A stretch of 20,277 bases of DNA from Bog-473 sp052140165 (GTDB lineage Bacteria; Actinomycetota; Acidimicrobiia; Acidimicrobiales; RAAP-2), in NCBI GenBank assembly GCA_052140165.1, contig JBKQUM010000121.1, forward strand, positions 1-20,277, written 5' to 3'. Below the pieces are notes generated by a model, which was not told where the DNA came from, ran no database searches, and worked only from the letters and a program-made list of their open reading frames with translations. This document shows, one piece after another, positions 7,282 through 15,366 of the stretch (position 1 is the first letter of the stretch; every line of letters starts with the position of its first letter). The position numbers and the translations under genes were made by a program.

Positions 7282-9054
7282 ATGACCATCACGAGCCGGG
7301 GGGCGGTCGCACCGACGGGTGATCGGGGCGGGACGGGCGGGGGCGGATCGCCCGAGACGCTGGCTCCGTCCGACACCGCCGCCATCGATGCGCTCGTCGA
7401 CGAGGTGGCGGACCACGCCGCGGCCTGGGCCGCCACGGACGCCGCGGCACGCTCCGACCTCCTTCAGCAGGTGATCAACGACACCATGGCGGCCCAGGAT
7501 GCCTGGCTGGCCGCCGCCTGTGCCGCCAAGGGCCTCACGCCCGGCTCGACCGAGGCGGGTGAGGAGCTCTTCGCCGGCTTCGGGACGTTCGTGCGCATGG
7601 CGCGCCTGCTTCGCGACGCGTTGCGCGACATCGCCAAGGACGGCGCGCCCTCCTTCGCCGGTCCCGTGCGCGAGGCGGCGGACGGCCGATTGCGCGTCCA
7701 GGTCTTTCCCGATGGTGCCTTCGACCGGATCACGTTCCCGCAGACCACCGCCGAGGTCTGGATGCAGCCCGGCGTGACCAGGGAGGCTCTCGGCCCGGGC
7801 CAGGCCCGCGCCTATGCCGACCCGGCCGCCCACGCCGGCACGGCGCTGGTGCTGGCCGCCGGCAACGTGGCGTCGCTCGGCCCCCGCGACGTCCTCTCGA
7901 AGCTGTTCGTGGAGGGCAAGGTCGTCGTGATGAAGGCCAACCCGGTCAACGACTACCTCGTCCCGCACTGGAGCCACGCCCTGGCGCCGCTGATCGGCGC
8001 CGGTGTGCTGCGCATCGTGGAAGGCGGTCCCGCGGTCGGGCAGCACCTGACCGGGCATGACCGCATCGACGAGGTGCACATCACCGGCTCGGACAAGACG
8101 TATGACGCCGTCGTGTTCGGCACCGGGCCCGAGGGGGAACGGCGCAAGGCGGCCGACGAGCCTGTGCTCGACAAGCCGGTGACCGCCGAGCTGGGCAACG
8201 TCTCGCCCGTGATCGTGGTGCCGGGCAAGTGGTCGATACCCGAGCTGCTCTACCAGGCCGAGCACGTGGCGACCATGCTGGTGAACAACGCGGGCTTCAA
8301 CTGCATCTCGGCCCGTGTGGTGGTGACCCATGCCGCCTGGCCCCAGCGCGACGCGTTCCTGGGCGCGCTGACGCAGGCGCTGTCGCGGATCACCACCCGG
8401 CGGGCGTACTACCCGGGTGCCGCCGGGCGCCGCGATGCCTTCGTGGCTCTCCACCCCGAAGCGGAGGAGATCGGCACCGGCCCCGACGACGCCCTGCCGT
8501 GGACGTTCATCCGCGGCGTGCCGCCCGGCCGCACCGACGACATCTGCTTCAATGTCGAGTCCTTCTGCGGGGAGCTGGCCGAGACGGCCCTGACCGCTCC
8601 CTCGGTGGCGGCCTTCGTCGACGCCGCCACCGCCTTCTGCAACGACGTCGTCTGGGGCACGCTGGGTGCCACCCTGATCGTCAGCCCCTCCTCCATGAAG
8701 GAGGACGACGTCGGTGCCGCGGTCGAGCGGGCGGTCGCGGACCTGCGCTACGGATCGATCGGTGTCAACGTCTGGCACGGTCTCTCGTTCGCCATGGGCT
8801 CCACCACGTGGGGTGCCTACCCCGGACACGAGCGCACCGACATCCAGTCGGGCACCGGTGTGGTGGGCAACGCCGCCATGTTCGACCGCCCGCAGAAGTC
8901 GGTCGTGCGCGGGCCGTTCCGCTCACGGCCAAAGCCGCCATGGTTCGCCACCGCGCCCGAGTCCTACGACGTCATGCGCCGTTTCGTCGCGTTCGAGGCC
9001 GAGCCGTCGGCGGCCAAGATCCCGGGCCTGCTACTCGCCGCCATGCGGCATTAG
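7282..9054 (+). CDS. Aldehyde dehydrogenase family protein, long form
   Basis: This NAD(P)-dependent aldehyde dehydrogenase has 590 residues, about 90-100 more than the common ~490-residue form. The cofactor lysine is in VVVMKANP (Lys218), the family HITGS motif is at 266-270, the general base Glu303 is in ELGNVSP, and the nucleophile Cys341 is in NNAGFNC. The usual GQxC around the nucleophile is replaced by GFNC, and the C-terminal region (VNVWHGLSFAMGSTTWGAYPGH) is not that of classical ALDHs, so it belongs to a divergent subgroup. The ATG has GAGAGGA about eight bases upstream. The N-terminal 30 residues are Gly/Pro/Thr-rich and probably disordered. It follows the LLM oxidoreductase closely and probably shares its transcript. 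The substrate aldehyde cannot be told from sequence. Confidence 0.9.
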   Translation: MTITSRGAVAPTGDRGGTGGGGSPETLAPSDTAAIDALVDEVADHAAAWAATDAAARSDLLQQVINDTMAAQDAWLAAACAAKGLTPGSTEAGEELFAGFGTFVRMARLLRDALRDIAKDGAPSFAGPVREAADGRLRVQVFPDGAFDRITFPQTTAEVWMQPGVTREALGPGQARAYADPAAHAGTALVLAAGNVASLGPRDVLSKLFVEGKVVVMKANPVNDYLVPHWSHALAPLIGAGVLRIVEGGPAVGQHLTGHDRIDEVHITGSDKTYDAVVFGTGPEGERRKAADEPVLDKPVTAELGNVSPVIVVPGKWSIPELLYQAEHVATMLVNNAGFNCISARVVVTHAAWPQRDAFLGALTQALSRITTRRAYYPGAAGRRDAFVALHPEAEEIGTGPDDALPWTFIRGVPPGRTDDICFNVESFCGELAETALTAPSVAAFVDAATAFCNDVVWGTLGATLIVSPSSMKEDDVGAAVERAVADLRYGSIGVNVWHGLSFAMGSTTWGAYPGHERTDIQSGTGVVGNAAMFDRPQKSVVRGPFRSRPKPPWFATAPESYDVMRRFVAFEAEPSAAKIPGLLLAAMRH

Positions 9055-9075
9055 CAACGAGCCCGGCAGAGAGAT

Positions 9076-9693
9076 TCAGCTCATCGTCTTTGCACGGAGC
9101 TGCGGAACGGCGTAGGGCGCCGCCGCCACGATGGCGGCGATGAGGCCGACGAACGCGCCGAACTCCCACCCGACGCCCGATCCACCCGGCTTGAAGATGA
9201 AGCCGATGAAGACGAGCACGAGGTTGACCAGGGTGGCCGTCATCATCACCGTGAGGTGCGGGACATTGGCGGCAATCGGGAGCTCGTCCCACCCCGCACG
9301 CAGTGCGAGGTACGCGACGATGAGGATGCACAGGATCAGCACGATGTAGAGGTAGCCGTGGGCCGAGAGCCCGCTTGCCGTCACCGTGATGCCGATCACG
9401 CTCACCCCGAACCAGGACAAGAACAGCGAAATGAACAGGACGACCGAGGCGATCCCCGCGATCCGGTCGGCCAGCGACCAGCGGGCGGCATCGAACTTGT
9501 AGGCCGGGACGGAGGATCCGGTGGACGCCCGGGCCGCCGGTGCGTCGGCGGGTGCTCCCACCGCTGGGCCGGTGGCGGCTGCGGCCGGCCTGGGAGCGGC
9601 CGTCGAGCCGGCGCCCAGCTGGGCGCCGCAACTCGGGCAGAAGGTGGCGTCCTCGGCGGCTTCGCTCTGGCACTGAGCGCACGTCTGCGGCAT
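9076..9693 (-). CDS. Zinc-ribbon domain membrane protein
   Basis: This small integral membrane protein of 205 residues has no assignable function. The N-terminus is a CxxC...CxxC zinc ribbon (Cys5, Cys8, Cys19, Cys22). An Ala/Pro-rich linker (about 27-65) and four hydrophobic segments follow (starting near IAGIASVVLFISLFLSWFG, YLYIVLILCILIVAYLAL, LTVMMTATLVNLVLVFIGFI and AFVGLIAAIVAAAPYAV). The ATG at 9693 is favoured over an in-frame start at 9765 because GGAGGA lies five bases upstream and the zinc ribbon begins directly after it. The ribbon is expected to face the cytoplasm. It is convergent with the aldehyde dehydrogenase gene (21 bp apart). A promoter and a leader hairpin are predicted upstream. 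Confidence 0.82.
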   Translation of the reverse strand: MPQTCAQCQSEAAEDATFCPSCGAQLGAGSTAAPRPAAAATGPAVGAPADAPAARASTGSSVPAYKFDAARWSLADRIAGIASVVLFISLFLSWFGVSVIGITVTASGLSAHGYLYIVLILCILIVAYLALRAGWDELPIAANVPHLTVMMTATLVNLVLVFIGFIFKPGGSGVGWEFGAFVGLIAAIVAAAPYAVPQLRAKTMS

Positions 9694-9716
9694 GACGATC
9701 CTCCATCTCTCAGGTG

Positions 9717-9746
9717 ACGGGAGTCCCGCCCCCGCCACACTCCCGT
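9717..9746 (-). promoter_or_regulatory. Leader hairpin before zinc-ribbon gene
   Basis: Perfect 8-bp arms ACGGGAGT and ACTCCCGT (9717-9724 and 9739-9746) enclose a 14-base loop. It lies between the predicted transcription start (about 9764) and the Shine-Dalgarno, so the mRNA leader would contain it. Its role is unknown. Confidence 0.4.
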
Positions 9747-9770
9747 GACTGCTTGGGTGCGGCACGTCAG

Positions 9771-9799
9771 ATTCTACGGGGGTGTGTCGCTCCTGCCCA
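9771..9799 (-). promoter_or_regulatory. Candidate promoter of zinc-ribbon gene
   Basis: On the minus strand, TGGGCA (9799-9794) is separated by 17 bases from TAGAAT (9776-9771), a good TANNNT -10. Transcription would start near 9764, leaving a leader of about 70 bases. Confidence 0.45.
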
Positions 9800-9865
9800 G
9801 GGATCCTCGGCCGTGGGTGGCTCCCAACAGCGCACGTCAGGGACTAATTCGGAGGTCCAGACACG

Positions 9866-11104
9866 CTAGGGGTGCCCTGAGCCATGCGTCCGGCTCGGGG
9901 TCGGGGCCGGTTTCGGAGCGATCAGGGTGAGCCGGGCCACCGTGTTCCCGCCCACCGCGACACACGACGACGTGGTCGGACAGGACAGCGCCGTCAGGGA
10001 GATGGGCACGTAGGCCGAGGTGGACGCGCGGAACGAGAGCCCGCCATCGAGGCTCTGGGCGACCGCACCGGTGCCGACGGCGGGAAAGCCCACCCACTTC
10101 GTGCCGACCATGGCGCACTGGCGGGCCGACGGGCACGCGACGCCGTAGACGTCGTCGACCGGTGGTGCTCCCGCCGTGGCGAGCCAGGTGTGCCCCCCGT
10201 CGCTGCTGCGCAGCAGCTCTCCCTTGGCCGGTACCACGTCACTCACGGTCGTCGCTGTGGTCCCGGCGGCGATGCACGTCGACGTGCTCACGCAGACGGC
10301 ACTCTGCAGCACGCCGACACTCGCGGGGACCGTGGCCAGCGACCAGGTCTGCCCACCGTCCGCGCTCACTGCGATCGCGCCGGTCCCGTGGCCGTTGCTC
10401 GTGGGCACGTAGCCCGCGACGAGACACGAGCCTCCGGCGGTGCACGAGAGGTCGTCGCCGGGGAGGAACGGGGAAGGGAGGTCGCCTTCCTGCTGCCAGC
10501 TCTGCCCGAAATCGTCGCTGTGGGCGGACCACGTCGAGATGCCGTCACTGACGACGGCCGTGCAGTCGGAGGTGCTGGCGCACTCCACGCTGGTCACCGT
10601 GAGCGCGTTCGGGGGCGCCGTGACCGGCGACCAGGTCGTGCCGGCGTCGTTGGTCGTCACCACGACGCCGCTTCCCGGGAGCGATGCCCCGTTGGAGCCG
10701 ACAGCCATGCACTCGGTCGAGGTGGGGCACGAGATACCGCTCAATTGCGGGGTGCTCCCGCCGGCCAACCGCTGCGCCCTCCACTTCGTGCCGCCATCGG
10801 TCGTGGCGACGATCACCTCCGCCCCCGTCGCGGGAGGGTTCGGCCCGGCGACCCCGACCGCCCAGCAGCGCCTGGAGGTCGGGCACGACACCGCACCGAG
10901 CTCGCCGGTGCCGTCCGGTGCCGGCTGCCCGACCACGAGGGGGGTGCCCTTCGGCTCACCGAGCACGCGGGCGGCCCGGGGCGAGCCCGGGTGTCCGGTC
11001 AGCGCACAGCCCGACGCGGTGGCCGCCAGGGCGGTGAGGAGCACAGTCAGGCCGCCACCGCGTCGCCAGGCACGCCGGTGTCGAGGCACGGAGCGGGGAA
11101 GCAC
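9866..11104 (-). CDS. Predicted lipoprotein with seven-repeat BNR-like beta-propeller
   Basis: This is a secreted protein of 412 residues. The basic N-terminus, a hydrophobic stretch (about 19-30) and Cys33 in ATASGC look like a lipoprotein signal, though Ala rather than Leu occupies the -3 position. The mature part has seven copies of a paired-cysteine motif, roughly [SAE]C-x(6)-C-x-A-[VA]-G (for example SCPTSTECMAVG, SCPTTSSCVAVG), spaced about 45-55 residues apart. Six are followed by Asp-box-like sequences such as TDGGTKW, NDAGTTW, ADGGQTW and SDGGHTW. This predicts a seven-bladed propeller, each blade possibly pinned by a disulfide. Asp boxes occur in sialidases and in many non-enzymatic propellers, and I see no sialidase catalytic set, so binding is more likely than catalysis. 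The start is GTG. Confidence 0.82.
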   Translation of the reverse strand: MLPRSVPRHRRAWRRGGGLTVLLTALAATASGCALTGHPGSPRAARVLGEPKGTPLVVGQPAPDGTGELGAVSCPTSRRCWAVGVAGPNPPATGAEVIVATTDGGTKWRAQRLAGGSTPQLSGISCPTSTECMAVGSNGASLPGSGVVVTTNDAGTTWSPVTAPPNALTVTSVECASTSDCTAVVSDGISTWSAHSDDFGQSWQQEGDLPSPFLPGDDLSCTAGGSCLVAGYVPTSNGHGTGAIAVSADGGQTWSLATVPASVGVLQSAVCVSTSTCIAAGTTATTVSDVVPAKGELLRSSDGGHTWLATAGAPPVDDVYGVACPSARQCAMVGTKWVGFPAVGTGAVAQSLDGGLSFRASTSAYVPISLTALSCPTTSSCVAVGGNTVARLTLIAPKPAPTPSRTHGSGHP

Positions 11105-11113
11105 GGCAGGACG

Positions 11114-11119
11114 ACAATA
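11114..11119 (-). promoter_or_regulatory. -10 element TATTGT before propeller lipoprotein
   Basis: TATTGT on the minus strand lies nine bases before the GTG at 11104 and no Shine-Dalgarno is present. This predicts a very short leader. It is divergent from the protease promoter 35 bp away. Confidence 0.35.
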
Positions 11120-11154
11120 GCGGTGGGGGGCGCAAATTCCGGTGCACCGTTGGG

Positions 11155-11160
11155 TACCCT
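11155..11160 (+). promoter_or_regulatory. -10 element TACCCT, leaderless-type
   Basis: TACCCT fits TANNNT and is followed by six bases and the GTG start of the MarP-like protease gene, with no Shine-Dalgarno. Confidence 0.4.
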
Positions 11161-11166
11161 CGCACG

Positions 11167-12351
11167 GTGGATTGGGTGGACCTGTTGATCATCGGGCTGA
11201 TGCTGCTGGCCGCCGTCCACGGGTTGCGGCTCGGTGCGATCGTGCAGCTCCTCACCTTCGGCGGCTTCGTCCTCGGGTTCCTGCTGGGAACGGTGGTGTG
11301 GGTGCCCCTGCTCAGCACCGGTCATGACGACGTGACCCGCTCGGTCGTCGTGGTGTCCCTCGTGATCCTCACGGCCTGCACCCTCGGCTATGCGGGCCGC
11401 GTGCTGGGTACGTGGACCAACGTCACCGTGCGCCGGCACAATCTGGGCACCGTCGACGCGGTGCTCGGGGTCGGGGTCGCGGTCATCGCCGTCCTGCTCT
11501 CCGTCTGGCTGGTTGCTGCCGTTGTCTCGTCCCCCAACAGCCGCCTGACCTCCCTGGACGCGGCGGTGGCCAAGTCCGACATCCTCCACTCCATCGACAA
11601 CGTGCTGCCCCAGGCACCTTCGATCTTCAACGACCTGCAGACCTTCTTGAACAACCAGGGGTTCCCCCAGGTGTTCTCGACGCTCACCCCGCCCTCGACC
11701 CCCTCGGTCTCGACACCATCGAACGCGGAGACCCGGGCTCTCGCGGACCCGGCGGTCTTCTCGACCGTCAAGATCCTGGGCACGGCGTGCAACAACGAGC
11801 AGGAGGGTTCGGGCTTCGTCGTCGCTCCCGGACTCGTGGCCACCAATGCCCACGTCGTCGCGGGGGAGGGCAGTGGCAACACGGAGGTCGTCGTGGGCAA
11901 CAACACCTATGCCGCGACGCCCGTCCTGTTCGACCCGTCGTTCGACCTGGCGGTGCTGCGCACCAACGCCCCCCTGGGCCCGGCGCTGTCCATCAGCCCG
12001 AACCTCGTCGCCCGGGGCACACAGGCGGCGCTGCTCGGCTATCCCGAGGACGGACCGCTCACCATCGACCCCGCTGGTGTGACCGAGGAGGTCACCGCCA
12101 TCGGCAAGGACATCTACAACAACGGGTCCGTGACCCGGGGTGTCTACGCCCTCGACGCCAACGTCGAGCCGGGGAACTCCGGCGGCCCGCTGTTGGCTCC
12201 CGGCGGCCAGGTCATCGGCGTCGTCTTCTCCCGCTCCACCGTCTACCAGGACGTCGGCTACGCCCTGACCTCTCCGGGGGTCCTGGCCCGCGTGCAGGCG
12301 GCCGAGCACCATCGCTCGGCGGTGGGCACTGGTCCCTGCATCAGCAGCTGA
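11167..12351 (+). CDS. marP: MarP-like membrane-anchored serine protease (CvpA + trypsin-like)
   Basis: The 394-residue protein closely matches the architecture of Mycobacterium tuberculosis MarP, a periplasmic protease needed for acid and oxidative stress resistance. The N-terminal CvpA-type region (about 1-125) holds four hydrophobic segments. A Ser/Thr/Pro linker (about 171-190) and a chymotrypsin-fold protease domain follow, with His229 in TNAHVV, Asp260 in FDLAVLR and Ser338 in GNSGGPL as the triad. Cys208 and Cys391 sit where MarP carries its activity-controlling disulfide. The protease domain should face the outside. The GTG start directly precedes the first membrane segment and follows a TACCCT -10. 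It is divergent from the propeller lipoprotein and is followed 18 bases later by the GH15 gene. In M. tuberculosis MarP cleaves the hydrolase RipA; the substrate here is unknown. Confidence 0.92.
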   Translation: MDWVDLLIIGLMLLAAVHGLRLGAIVQLLTFGGFVLGFLLGTVVWVPLLSTGHDDVTRSVVVVSLVILTACTLGYAGRVLGTWTNVTVRRHNLGTVDAVLGVGVAVIAVLLSVWLVAAVVSSPNSRLTSLDAAVAKSDILHSIDNVLPQAPSIFNDLQTFLNNQGFPQVFSTLTPPSTPSVSTPSNAETRALADPAVFSTVKILGTACNNEQEGSGFVVAPGLVATNAHVVAGEGSGNTEVVVGNNTYAATPVLFDPSFDLAVLRTNAPLGPALSISPNLVARGTQAALLGYPEDGPLTIDPAGVTEEVTAIGKDIYNNGSVTRGVYALDANVEPGNSGGPLLAPGGQVIGVVFSRSTVYQDVGYALTSPGVLARVQAAEHHRSAVGTGPCISS

Positions 12352-12369
12352 GCAGGCAAGAATGAGGTC

Positions 12370-14271
12370 ATGAGCCAGCCGATCGAGGACTACGCCGTCA
12401 TCGGGGACCTGCACACAGCGGCCCTCGTCGGGTTGGACGGCTCGGTCGACTGGCTGTGCCTCCCGCACTTCGACTCGGCGTCGTGCTTCGCCCGGCTGCT
12501 GGGCGATGACTCGCACGGCTTCTGGAAGATCGCCCCGGTCGGAGCACCGGAGTCGATCCTGGCCACCCGCCGGTGGTACCGAGCCAACTCACTCGTGCTC
12601 GAGACCGAGTTCGACACCCCCACCGGCACGGTGCGTGTCACCGACTGCATGCCGGTGCGGGACAACCACCCGCACCTCGTGCGCTCCGTCGAGGGCGTCA
12701 GCGGCACGGTCGACATGCACATGGATCTCGGCGTCCGTTTCGACTACGGCGAGGTCGTTCCCTGGGTCACCTCGCACGAAGGCCTGGTGCGCTTCACCGC
12801 CGGTCCCGACTCGCTCGCGCTGTGGCACCGGGTCGAGACCGTCGGCAAGGACCTGCACACGGTGGCGGACTTCACGGTGAGCGAGAAGCAACGCTACCCC
12901 TTCACCCTGGTGTGGCACGCCTCGCCCGAGGAGCCGCCGCCGCCGCTCGACAGCTACTACGCCGTCCACTTGACCGAGGCCTACTGGACCGAGTGGGCGG
13001 AGCAGTGCTGCTACCAGGGCCCGTACCAGGAGGCGGTGGTGCGCTCGCTGATCACTCTCAAGGCGCTGACCTACGAGCCGACGGGCGGCATCGTGGCGGC
13101 GGCCACCACCTCGCTGCCCGAGGCGCTGGGCGGCAACCGGAACTGGGATTACCGCTACTGCTGGTTGCGCGACGCCACGCTCACCTTGGAGTCGCTGATG
13201 CGGGGCGGCTACTACACCGAGGCCATGGCATGGCGCGACTGGCTGCTGCGGGCCGTCGCGGGCGACGTGTCGAGGCTGCAGATCATGTACGGGCCCGGAG
13301 GGGAGCGGCGGCTCGACGAGTGGGAGGCGTCCTGGCTCCCCGGCTACGAGCACTCGGCCCCGGTGCGGATCGGGAATGCCGCGTCGGAGCAGTACCAGCT
13401 CGATGTGTACGGCGAGGTCATGTCGGCCCTGTACGAATCGGCCAAGAGCGACGGCGTGCACAGCCGTGCGGCCTGGGCCCTGCAGGTCCAGCTGATCAAA
13501 TTCCTGGAGAAGGGGTGGGTCGAGCCGGACGACGGGATCTGGGAGGTGCGCGGCCCTCGCCGCCATTTCACGCACTCCAAGGTCATGGCGTGGGTCGCCG
13601 TGGATCGCGCCGTCCGCACTCTCGAGGAGTGGCCGGAGCTCGAGGGGCCGACCGAGCAATGGCGCACGCTGCGCAACGACATCTTCACCGAGGTCTGCGA
13701 GAAGGGCTACAACTCCGACATCGGTGCCTTCACGCAGTACTACGGCTCGGACCTGCTCGACGCCAGCGTCCTCATGATCCCGCTCGTGGGGTTCCTCCCG
13801 CCGAGCGACCCGCGGGTGGTGAGCACCGTCGACGCCGTGCAGCACGATCTCATGGACCACGGGTTCGTGTTGCGGTACCGCACCGCCGACGACGGTGCGG
13901 TCGACGGGCTGACGGGGAAGGAGGGAGCGTTCTTGGCCTGCTCGTTCTGGCTGGTGGACTGCTTGCACATGATCGGTCGGGAGGGTGACGCCCAGGAGCT
14001 CTTCGAACGGCTCCTGGCCCTGCGCAACGACCTCGGCCTGCTCTCCGAGGAGTACGACCCGCTGGCGGGGCGACTGGTGGGCAACTTCCCCCAGGCCTTC
14101 TCCCACGTCTCGTTGATCAACTCCGCCTTCCGGTTGAGCGGGTCCGATCCACTCGCTACCCCGATGTATTCGGACACCGTTGTGTCGGACACCACGTTGC
14201 TGCACCGATCGCAGCGGAAGAAGAAGCTCGGGTGGGTGGCCGCGCAACGCCGGAAGGGCGCGTCGCGGTGA
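12370..14271 (+). CDS. Glycoside hydrolase family 15 protein (glucoamylase / trehalase type)
   Basis: This 633-residue cytoplasmic enzyme (no signal peptide) hydrolyses alpha-linked glucosides to release glucose; the family includes glucoamylases and the actinobacterial trehalases. The N-terminal beta-sandwich domain begins IEDYAVIGDLHTAALVGLDGSVDWLC. The (alpha/alpha)6 barrel has the family motifs GNRNWDYRYCWLRDA (255-269), DDGIWEVRG with the probable general acid Glu392, and LLSEEYDP with the probable general base Glu560 or Glu561. The ATG at 12370 has GAGG two bases before it, and the distance from the protease stop is 18 bases, so co-transcription with marP is possible. The next gene is glucose dehydrogenase, which fits glucose as product. 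Trehalase and glucan glucosidase activity cannot be told apart from sequence alone. Confidence 0.92.
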   Translation: MSQPIEDYAVIGDLHTAALVGLDGSVDWLCLPHFDSASCFARLLGDDSHGFWKIAPVGAPESILATRRWYRANSLVLETEFDTPTGTVRVTDCMPVRDNHPHLVRSVEGVSGTVDMHMDLGVRFDYGEVVPWVTSHEGLVRFTAGPDSLALWHRVETVGKDLHTVADFTVSEKQRYPFTLVWHASPEEPPPPLDSYYAVHLTEAYWTEWAEQCCYQGPYQEAVVRSLITLKALTYEPTGGIVAAATTSLPEALGGNRNWDYRYCWLRDATLTLESLMRGGYYTEAMAWRDWLLRAVAGDVSRLQIMYGPGGERRLDEWEASWLPGYEHSAPVRIGNAASEQYQLDVYGEVMSALYESAKSDGVHSRAAWALQVQLIKFLEKGWVEPDDGIWEVRGPRRHFTHSKVMAWVAVDRAVRTLEEWPELEGPTEQWRTLRNDIFTEVCEKGYNSDIGAFTQYYGSDLLDASVLMIPLVGFLPPSDPRVVSTVDAVQHDLMDHGFVLRYRTADDGAVDGLTGKEGAFLACSFWLVDCLHMIGREGDAQELFERLLALRNDLGLLSEEYDPLAGRLVGNFPQAFSHVSLINSAFRLSGSDPLATPMYSDTVVSDTTLLHRSQRKKKLGWVAAQRRKGASR

Positions 14272-14316
14272 CGATACGGCGGCCCCCCCGCGGGGAAGCG
14301 GGAGGGTGACGGGCGC

Positions 14317-15366
14317 ATGAAGGCTCTGACCGTCGTCCCGTTGCAGGCCGGGACCGCTGCGCTCTCGGACATGCCGGAGCCGCCCGAGTCCGACGGCCCC
14401 GTGCTCGTCGAGACGCTGGCCGTCGGTGTGTGCGGCACCGACATCGAGATCCTCTCCGGCGAGTACGGATGGGCTCCGCCGGGCGAGGAACGCCTGGTGC
14501 TCGGCCATGAATCCCTGGGGCGGGTGCTCGAGGCCCCGTCGGGAGCGGGGCTGGCCGAGGGGGATCTGGTCGTCGGCATCGTCCGAAGGCCCGACCCCGT
14601 GCCGTGCCCGAGTTGCAGCGTGCTGGAGTGGGACTTCTGCCGCAACGGGCAGTACACCGAGCGGGGGATCAAGGAGCACCACGGCTACTGCTCGGAGCGC
14701 TACCGGATCACGCCGGACTTCGCCGTCAAGGTCGACCAGGACCTGGGCCTCCTCGGCGTCCTCCTCGAGCCCATCAGCGTGGTCGCCAAGGCCTGGGAGC
14801 AGGTGGACCGGGTGGGCGGGCGCGCCCATTGGGCGCCCGAGACGGTGCTCGTCACGGGCGCGGGCCCCATCGGGCTGCTGGCCGCGCTGATCGGGGTCCA
14901 ACGCGGCCTCGAGGTGCACGTCCTCGACCAGGTGACCGAGGGCGTGAAGCCCGACCTCGTGCGCGATCTCGGCGCCAGCTACCACACGGGCAAGGTGCTC
15001 GACGCGTGCCCTGATCCCGATGTGGTCATCGAGTGCACCGGTGTCCCGGCGCTCGTGTTCGACGCCATGACCAACGTCGGCACCGGAGGAGTCGTCTGCC
15101 TCACCGGTGTCTCTTCGGGCGGGCACGTGCTCGATGTCGACGAGGGCCTCCTCAACCGGTCCATGGTGTTGGAGAACGTCGCCGTCGTCGGATCCGTCAA
15201 TGCCAACCGCCGGCACTACGAAGCGGCAGCCGATGCGCTGGCCAGGGCCGACCGGGCCTGGCTCGAGCGGCTGGTGACCCGCCGTGTCCCGCTCGATCGC
15301 TGGCCGGACGCGCTGGAACGCCAGCCCGACGACGTGAAGGTCGTGATCGAGGTCAACGCTTCGTGA
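14317..15366 (+). CDS. gdh: Glucose 1-dehydrogenase (zinc MDR family)
   Basis: This medium-chain alcohol dehydrogenase of 349 residues is of the type that oxidises glucose to gluconolactone with NAD(P). Catalytic zinc ligands are Cys39 (GVCGTD), His64-Glu65 (GHES) and probably Glu151 (LLEPISVVAK). The WDFCRNGQYTERGIKEHHGY segment is characteristic of microbial glucose dehydrogenases. Only three of the four structural-zinc cysteines typical of the superfamily are visible there (Cys97, Cys100, Cys108). The nucleotide motif GAGPIG is at 181-186. It starts 45 bases after the GH15 stop, and its TGA overlaps the GTG of the next gene, so the three are likely co-transcribed. Glucose released by GH15 would be its substrate (inference). 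GGGAGG lies upstream but rather far from the ATG. Confidence 0.87.
   Translation: MKALTVVPLQAGTAALSDMPEPPESDGPVLVETLAVGVCGTDIEILSGEYGWAPPGEERLVLGHESLGRVLEAPSGAGLAEGDLVVGIVRRPDPVPCPSCSVLEWDFCRNGQYTERGIKEHHGYCSERYRITPDFAVKVDQDLGLLGVLLEPISVVAKAWEQVDRVGGRAHWAPETVLVTGAGPIGLLAALIGVQRGLEVHVLDQVTEGVKPDLVRDLGASYHTGKVLDACPDPDVVIECTGVPALVFDAMTNVGTGGVVCLTGVSSGGHVLDVDEGLLNRSMVLENVAVVGSVNANRRHYEAAADALARADRAWLERLVTRRVPLDRWPDALERQPDDVKVVIEVNAS

Noticed and set aside
14286..14295. CCCCGCGGGG palindrome between GH15 and glucose dehydrogenase genes
   Set aside because: Short and pure GC with no loop; no support as terminator or operator.
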